Of a stretch of DNA of 64,000 nucleotides, positions 57,501 through 64,000 are shown in pieces. How positions within the stretch are numbered: position 1 is the first letter of the stretch; every line of letters begins with the position of its first letter. The notes under the pieces were generated by a model. The model saw nothing but the letters and a program-made list of their open reading frames with translations, ran no database searches and was not told where the DNA came from. The stretch covers positions 63,999,554 through 64,063,553 of the forward strand of contig OX485803.1 in NCBI GenBank assembly GCA_950295325.1. The letters run 5' to 3'. A program made the position numbers and the translations under genes. The DNA is from Polytrichum commune. Taxonomy: Eukaryota > Streptophyta > Polytrichopsida > Polytrichales > Polytrichaceae.

Positions 57501-58200
57501 GTCGAGGTTCAGAAGTCCGCATAATATGGAGGACGTATATGGCCCAATGAACGGGTAGTGCCGGCAGTTAGTTACGAGCTAGCCGGTTGATTTTGAGAAT
57601 TTCCGAATGCAATTGGAAAGTTTAGGAAGGGGTTCCGGAAGAAATGAAGCTTTACGGAAATGGGCCGATTAGAAAAATAAAATGCCGGCATTTCGGCAAG
57701 CTGCCCTAGAGTATCCACGGCAAATTGCCGATTGAGAAATAATTTTCACGACGGGCAGCCGACCAAATATATATATTTTAGGTAAGGTTTTCAATACTAT
57801 GCATAGTTGGAGACTATGCCTTGTTGGCTTGTGGTTTAGGCCCTTTAGGGTTAGAGTGGCTTGTGGTTTAGGGCTCCCCTTGCTTCCCTAAACCAGCTTT
57901 GACTCCGTAGTAGTGGAGGTTCCATTTTCGTTGTTGGTTTCACAAACAAGCACCCTGGACCCTAAATTTGTTGTTACTTCTGTGAAAGAGTTGTTGTGTC
58001 GTCATAGTACCTGCAAGCCTGTGTGAGTTGTGAGGGAGCCGGCCTCTCTGAGTTGTGAAATCTGTGAGTTGTGATACATGTGAGCGGAGAAATCTGTGAG
58101 CGGAGAAATATGAGCTGGCGAAGTCTGTGCCGGAATCAAACCCATAACCCTTGCCCTAAACCCACGAGGCATCCTTAAAGAAAGAAAGAAAAGACGGAGA
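54531..58200. other. Non-coding sequence, no gene
   Basis: Nothing coding is supportable. The minus frame at about 55091-55375 reads somewhat like protein (NWHLKENIGYWPIQINDNKF) but lacks an ATG and any known motif. GGGTTTAG/CCCTAAA-type words occur near 57825-57895 and 58150. CCGGTT/AACCGG words are frequent at 55120-55440 and 57540-57780, perhaps remnants of one repeat family. Confidence 0.35.
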
Positions 58201-58232
58201 AGGAGAAGGAGCGGGCGCAGGCGTGGCGTGGT

Positions 58233-60401
58233 GTGGCGTGGCGTGAGTTTGTTTTTCAGTTCCTTCAGCTTTATTTTCCATACTTTCGCGATGCTTACTT
58301 TGCAAAGTCCCGAGACACTGATTCTTCTACGAGTGACAACATCATTTCTGTAAAATCTTCTGTAAGATTTGTAGGGAGAAAGGTGGCCGCTCAGTATACG
58401 CAAAGGATGGATCAAAAAATTTCAAAATCAGTGCATTTACAGACCATTTTCAATCGAATGAACACCAAAAGCTTGCTTGGGCCTGCACCAACGGCGAGAA
58501 AACCATGGAGAAAGCAATTTTCACTGGTCAGCGTGCTTGTGATGTGGCTTTGCAAACCCTCTTCAAAGCAGCCTACTTCACAGGGAAGCAGTCTCTTCCA
58601 TATTCCAAATTCCCTGCACTTTGTAAATTATTGATGTCTGTCTATGCTCCTATTATAGCTAGCATGTACCAAGATGAAAAAGCTTGCAGTGACTTAATAA
58701 CCTGTATTTCTGCAGTAATCCAAAACAAAATACTTTGTAGGATTCGAAATTCTCCATCCTTTGGCATTATGATTGATGAATCTACAGATATCAGTGTCAT
58801 TGGACATCTTGTTATATTTGCCACAATTCTAGAGGAAGGCCTGCCCAAAACTGTTTTCTTAGGGTTGTTACAGTTGGATGGCGGTAAGAAAGATTCAACT
58901 TCAATTTTTGACTGTGTCATATCTCAGTTACGGTTGTGGGATTTAGATTTGTGTAAGTTACTGGCCTTTGGTAGTGATGGAGCCAGCAGCATGGTGGGTT
59001 CTCAAACCGGTGTTTCAACACGACTCCGCAAAGAGGTAAACCCATTTCTCTTAGTTTGTCATTGTGTCGCTCATCGCACGAATCTTGCTGCTTTGGATGC
59101 TGCCAAAACGCTGGATTGTAAGGTTTTGTCCACTAAAATAGATGTTTTGATAAATTCTATTTCAAGTTTTTTTCACAAATCAAATAAGCGCAAACATGCG
59201 TTAACGACCTTGCAGGAATAATTGTTTGATTCCAAAAAAAACTATGAAACGTTATCACAAAATTCGTTGGTTAAGTAGGTGGCAGATAATCAGTTCCCTT
59301 TGTGATTCACTTGAATTTGTCCTTATTTTTTTCCAGGATGATAGTGATGTTGTTGCAAAGTCTGTTTTGGAAAAACTATGTCAGTTCAAATATATTTATA
59401 TTCTGTATTTTTTGGCTGATATTCTTCATTCGTTGGCTATGCTGTCAAAGGTGTTTCAACTGAAGTTTGTGGATGTTACCACTGTGAGAAGTATTGTGCG
59501 TACTGAAGTGGCTCAAATTCGTATGATGTTCATTGTCGATTCATGTTATTTGAATGTTGATGTCTTTAACGATTCCACTGGTTATCATGTTTTGTCTGAT
59601 TATGGTCCTCACGGTGGGTACTTGAAAAGATTGCAGTCTGAGGTGAGGGGTTCCATATTTCACAGCTTTCAGATGATATGGTCTAGGCTTGGTACTGACT
59701 TGGAAGAGGCTTTGATGTTCCAGAAGAATTTTGTACAGGCTGTTTGTTCTGCCCTTGATGCACATTTTTGTGACAATGATTTGATTTCTTGTTTTAAGAT
59801 TTTGAATCCGACTAATATGCCTTCAGGACAATTGCGCTTGCAAAATTGGTGTATTTCAGAATTAGATACTTTGTTGTGTCATTATGGAGTAGACCGCTCA
59901 CATGGAAGCTTTAAACTTCATCCTCTTATCGACCAAACAGCATGTAAGTGTAAATTTTTAACCTTCAAGCTTCAGTGCACTACGAAATTGGGGGATAAGA
60001 ATTTCAGGGATTTATGGAGCATGATAATTTGGAATCATGCTTTGCAAGCTCGGTACCCCAACCTCCTTATTCTTGTAGAGTTAGCTCATGTGCAATGTGT
60101 TTCTACTGTGACATGTGAATGTGCTTTCAGTGTGCAAAATTTGATCAAGACTAAAGTTAGAAATAGGTTGGATAGTAAGAATCTTGATGCAATACTGCGA
60201 ATTGCCTTGGAAGGGCCAGATGAAGAGGTAGATGACATAATTTGTAATGCTATCCCACTTTGGAAGAAAGACAATAAGTACCGGTTTTTGTATGGTAATC
60301 CTTCTTCTTATTTGAATTCTCCTAATACAGTGAGTATTAGTGATGTGCGTTATTCGTTTGGGGCAATTGATACTAACGGCAATGGTACGCAAATCTCGTG
60401 A
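58233..60401 (+). pseudogene. hAT-superfamily transposase (ZNF862/DUF4371-like), frameshifted
   Basis: Three open segments in frames 0, 2 and 0 make up one ancestral transposase: about 58233-58470, 58475-59218 and 59226-60401. The first junction lies near 58440-58475, where protein-like text moves into the frame of ACTNGEKTMEKAIFTGQ. The second is a TAA at 59219-59221 plus a shift in an A-rich run. Recognisable blocks are FGIMIDESTDIS, LLAFGSDGASSMVGSQTGV, CVAHRTNLAALDA, KTMKRYHKIRWLSRWQ and a C-terminal hATC dimerisation region (TCECAFSVQNLIKTKVRNRL). No N-terminal BED finger is visible, so the 5' end may be lost. The text after each break is well conserved, so inactivation looks fairly recent. 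Terminal repeats were not found. Confidence 0.85.
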
Positions 60402-61616
60402 CTTTTCAATACTAACTAGCCTCCGAGTAATACTTGGACCCTTTTGTGGTGCTTGTATTTTTCGAAGGCTAAATCCTTAGCCCTAATATGGTTCAAATCC
60501 TGCTAAGGATACTATTTAGATGACAATAAATGGAGAGTGAATGCCTACATTGAATTAATCCACATTAATTCAAAAAAAATTGAATAAATGATCATGACAC
60601 ATCCACCACCAAAATATAAAACTGGCCACACTTTAGACCTTCCGGAAATTGCATAAATGAAAAAAAAATTACCGGCTAATTGCCTGAACACATTAGGAAA
60701 TGGGGGCTATCAACCGATAAATTTTGCACTCTTTAGGCCACTTCTGGGTAAAATTTGAAAAATCCGAGCCACCTCCAGAAACCTCGGCAATTAGCCGGTT
60801 TCTCTACAGAACTCCCCAGACTGTGATATGGCCAATTAATGAGAACGAAAATCTTCACGTCAATGATGAAGAGATTCATAAACACTGGAAATTATGAAAA
60901 GTGGCTACTGGCACGATTTGGAATCATTGTCATATTGACTACGTATATATTTTCTTGTTTCATATCCCATGAGAAGCGGTTGCAGAGTCTTGAATGGTTT
61001 ATTGATTTTAGGCTCGTAATGCAATCTCTTTTAAACATGTCTTGCTGAGTTCCATTCTTGGATCTAACATAACCACCCACCATGCAAATATAAATGTCCC
61101 ATTGAGATCAATAACCGAATAAGGCCCGCATGTGTGGGTCCCTTCTCCTTGCCCCTTTCCCAAGCCCAGCTTGGCGTCACTGAGTAGTTATGGGAGCGTA
61201 TTTTTATTTATTTATGGAAAGTCAAATATGAACCGTTGTATAACGATGATCGTTCAATGCCGAATCAAAGACTGCTGCCAACTTTTCGGATCAAAAGACT
61301 TATGCGTTCTTCCCAAGGATTCCTGACTCTAGAGAAGGACCGCCATCTGGGACTTAGAAGACTGTTGCACGACAATTTCAAAACATAGTACACAGTAAAA
61401 GTGCAAAGAGGCTGCTGGAGATGCAGAATTCAAAAATACAAGCTCCAAGGAGAGGGAACATTGTGGACAACCTGATACTCATAATACATACAAAAAAGAG
61501 GAGCGTTTCTTACAAAGCTTAAGAATGCATCTGAAGTGGAGAAACACTCTTTGCAGACCAAGGAAAACTGCTAGAAACCTTAAATGGTTCCTACAACTAA
61601 AGAGGATGGAGGAGTT
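60402..61616. other. Intergenic region between hAT pseudogene and TPT 3' end
   Basis: There is no gene here. It contains the 3' flank of the hAT element and the downstream region of the minus-strand TPT gene. CCGGCTAATTGCC and GGCAATTAGCCGG (about 60671 and 60784) form an inverted pair about 110 bases apart and may be another small foldback. Confidence 0.45.
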
Positions 61617-63955
61617 TTAGGCTGTCTTTGCCCTCTTCTCTTCCTCAATCCTTGCCTTGATGAGCGAGTAGACAGCCACACCTGCAATAGCAACAGCTGT
61701 ACCGATACCTGTTTGGGTTGAAATCTTGTTGCCTGCATTCACAGGGAAGTAGTTTGTAAGACACCTCTACAAACTGGAACAGCATTAAAAACGTTTTACT
61801 CTCAAGAGTGAGATACAGATTTATTCAGGGATGGATTTAGCAACCCAAGAATTTAGTCCAACTGCAAAGTTTTCTAGTATTTCTTTTCTGTGAGGCACTC
61901 GAAATAGCTGAGAAGATCACTCACCAAATACAATGATGGAGAAACCAATAACGAACACCCTCTTCAACACATTGCCGACGGCATGGGTAAGTGGTGCGAC
62001 TCTTTCCAAGGTGTTGTTAGCAAGCTGCAACATCAGGCAACATACAAGGTTCTCCATGAGCACATTCCTTGAAATCCAGAAAGTCCCAGGCAAGTGGAAA
62101 GTTGTTGTTGGCAAATTCAACTTAAACATGCAGCATGAGAACAGTTAAATCAAACGAACTATCCAACCAATATTTGAACTACAGAACCAGGGATAGTTGG
62201 AGCTGATTTTTACCTGGTTGTACAGATGATAGAACATACCAACCCAGAACAGATCAGACACAAATTTTTGCATGCCAACTTTAGCAATGGCATCAGCAAA
62301 TCCATGTTGCATGAGAGCTGGGCCTTCAATCTGGAGTACAAACATGGTGAGTTAGTTACATACGTAAGAAGCACGTGTTCCAATCATTCTGTCCAGCTGA
62401 AGCTATATCTATGATCCAGTCATAAGTCTTTGAGCATGCAACAAATCTATATTGAGTTTCAGGTTCTGTTGCAGAAATAAAACATTTGAATGTAAAACTC
62501 ATGCAATCGATTAACAGATATAAGAACCATGTAAGAAAGACATTAAATAAGCTTTAAAAGCTTACAATGATAGCAGGAGGAATGCACAAAATCAGAGAAA
62601 TGATGGAGATGTATGCGTAGACGTTGGTGCTGTCCATTCCAGTCTGTAGAGCAGGAAGATCATTAGGAATAGATTTCAGTAGACATCAGCAACCTGGTAA
62701 GCACACCACAATCTGTACTAATACAAGTACTAATATCGAAAAGAGTCAAACTAGTGACCAAAGCAGCCTTCAAAAGCTACATGTTTAGTAGTTGATCTAT
62801 TAGACAATGAACTTTTGTAATCACTACTGAGAAGTCAAAAAATGTAGTAACAAGCACCAGATCACATCAACAAATTGAAAGAAAATACAAATTGGAGACA
62901 CACTACTGAAGCTGGTACACATACCATGGCCTTCTTTGAGTAAATATTCCTGTAGGTAAATGCTACATTCGCAGTCATAGCACTGATGAAACCTTTCCAG
63001 TTGAAGGAAAGCTCGGTCATTGATGCCATCGAGACACCTGCCATCAAGTAACATTCAAGGGTGTATCAGCGTGACTGATTAAACTAAAAACCTGTGTTCC
63101 AACAGTATTCATAGAGATTCATAGATCTAGTGGTAGAGTGCATGCTACAGCCAAGAGTGCAGATTAATTACTTACCCAACACAATAGGTGCCAAGGACGC
63201 CCACAGAGTGAGAGGAATTTGATGACCAAGAATAAATTGTGATGCAGCTGCATTGAAGAATGGTTCCAAAGCTGTAGTAACAAAGGCCACACACTTTAGT
63301 ATGATTTGAATAGTGGCTTCTCATATTAGGGCACTCAACAGACTGCTCTGGATGTCGGCAAGAAACTGAAAAGTATACAGGGGAACTTTTGAGTCACTAC
63401 ATGCAACTTTTGATCCCACCATAGACATATTTGCATGCAACTCTACTAAAGCCACATACCTTTGATGGTGTGAGTGAAAGAAACTGCTACTGCAGCAAAT
63501 GAGACATTGGTCATTACATGACCCAAAGCATGACAGATAGAAACTGGAATCAGCAGCTTAATGAGATCCCCATCAATAGGCTGCATGAAAATCATAGCAA
63601 TTAGTGCTCCATTCTTAACGGAGTCCATTAAAGGCTGTAGTATCTTACAAACTAAGGCATTTCTAGGGACTATCCATTTAGATAAAAACACAAAGAGCTG
63701 CAAACAAAAGGCAAAATACAAACTAAAGCAGGATGCAATCTCAGGCAGTTCGAACCATCACATAAGCACAGAATGAAAGACCAGCTAGACATAAACAGTT
63801 CATCTCACATGCTGCATCAAAAAGAGTCTAGTTTCTTGAGCAGATGTAGCTCTCTGCAGTATACTATATTGCTTACCGCTCTCTTGGGCATGCCCACCAT
63901 CCAAGAAATAGAACAGTACGCAACACCAACTGCTAAGTGAATAGCAGATACAAAA
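61617..63955 (-). CDS. TPT: Plastid triose-phosphate/phosphate translocator (TPT), 3' part
   Basis: Eight exons on the minus strand: 63955-63877, 63580-63460, 63271-63176, 63037-62925, 62643-62566, 62330-62214, 62024-61925 and 61732-61617 (stop TAA 61619-61617). All have GT-AG introns of 138-296 bases. TPT exchanges triose phosphate or 3-phosphoglycerate for phosphate across the inner plastid envelope. The joined product reads in order [136 protein letters not shown] and [17 protein letters not shown], ending [19 protein letters not shown] holds the Lys-Arg pair used for phosphate binding in this family. The match to TPT is better than to PPT, GPT or XPT because of the [14 protein letters not shown] and DMDSTN-like blocks and the charged EEEKR tail. 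The transit peptide and first membrane segments lie beyond the right edge. Confidence 0.95.
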
Positions 63956-64000
63956 CTGCAAAACACAATCAATACAAACTTAGCAGTAGCCACATCATCT

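Noticed and set aside
60480-60520. tRNA-like B box (GGTTCAAATCC)
   Set aside because: No flanking T-stem complement, anticodon arm or acceptor stem could be built around it.

Overview
This window looks like nuclear DNA of a green plant (streptophyte), probably one with a repeat-rich, gene-poor genome. I see spliced genes with GT-AG introns, a plastid triose-phosphate/phosphate translocator, a plant VCCN1-type bestrophin, CACTA (Tnp2/Tnp1-like) and hAT transposase genes, several TIR and foldback elements, and short interstitial CCCTAAA runs of the plant telomere type. I cannot name the species from sequence alone. Nothing here looks prokaryotic or organellar.

Layout. 1-2.4 kb: non-coding LTR-like or repeat sequence with a 180-bp-period imperfect tandem repeat. 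2.4-6.8 kb: a plus-strand multi-exon gene in which every junction I can place is phase 0. It encodes a long acidic, Pro/Gln-rich region joined to an FCP1/HAD-like phosphatase domain with a DLNG motif, followed by two more exons with a Lys/Glu-rich tail. Through its introns, exon and 3' flank (2.9-7.2 kb) runs a family of 22-bp near-perfect palindromes: half-site GTTTGGGTCG, two spacer bases, then the reverse complement. 7.4-18.0 kb: a degraded CACTA-type locus, with a minus-strand tnp2 gene cut short at its 3' end and a divergent plus-strand Tnp1/Transposase_24-like gene of at least five exons. 18-47 kb: almost gene-free, AT-rich, full of dead repeats. Supportable objects are a nested-hairpin insertion (24.5 kb), a pair of direct repeats (25.9/32.5 kb), a 336-bp MITE (29.1 kb), a 34-bp tandem array split by a 942-bp TIR element with a TA target duplication (31.4-32.5 kb), an orphan acidic ORF (40.75 kb), a foldback (42.4 kb) and a 1,145-bp TIR element with a perfect 8-bp target duplication and an AT-hook-like peptide (43.5 kb). 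47.7-49.5 kb: an intact-looking two-exon VCCN1-like chloride channel gene; its single intron holds a second copy of the 29.1-kb MITE. 49.5-58.2 kb: repeats without genes. 58.2-60.4 kb: a frameshifted hAT transposase pseudogene. 61.6-64.0 kb: the last eight exons of a minus-strand TPT gene that runs off the right edge.

Only the VCCN1-like gene and the TPT are clear host genes. Both would act in plastid membranes: VCCN1 in thylakoid anion flux, TPT in export of triose phosphate from the inner envelope. The FCP1-like gene may be a host gene or cargo of a mobile element. The palindrome family tied to it is the strongest candidate for something undescribed.
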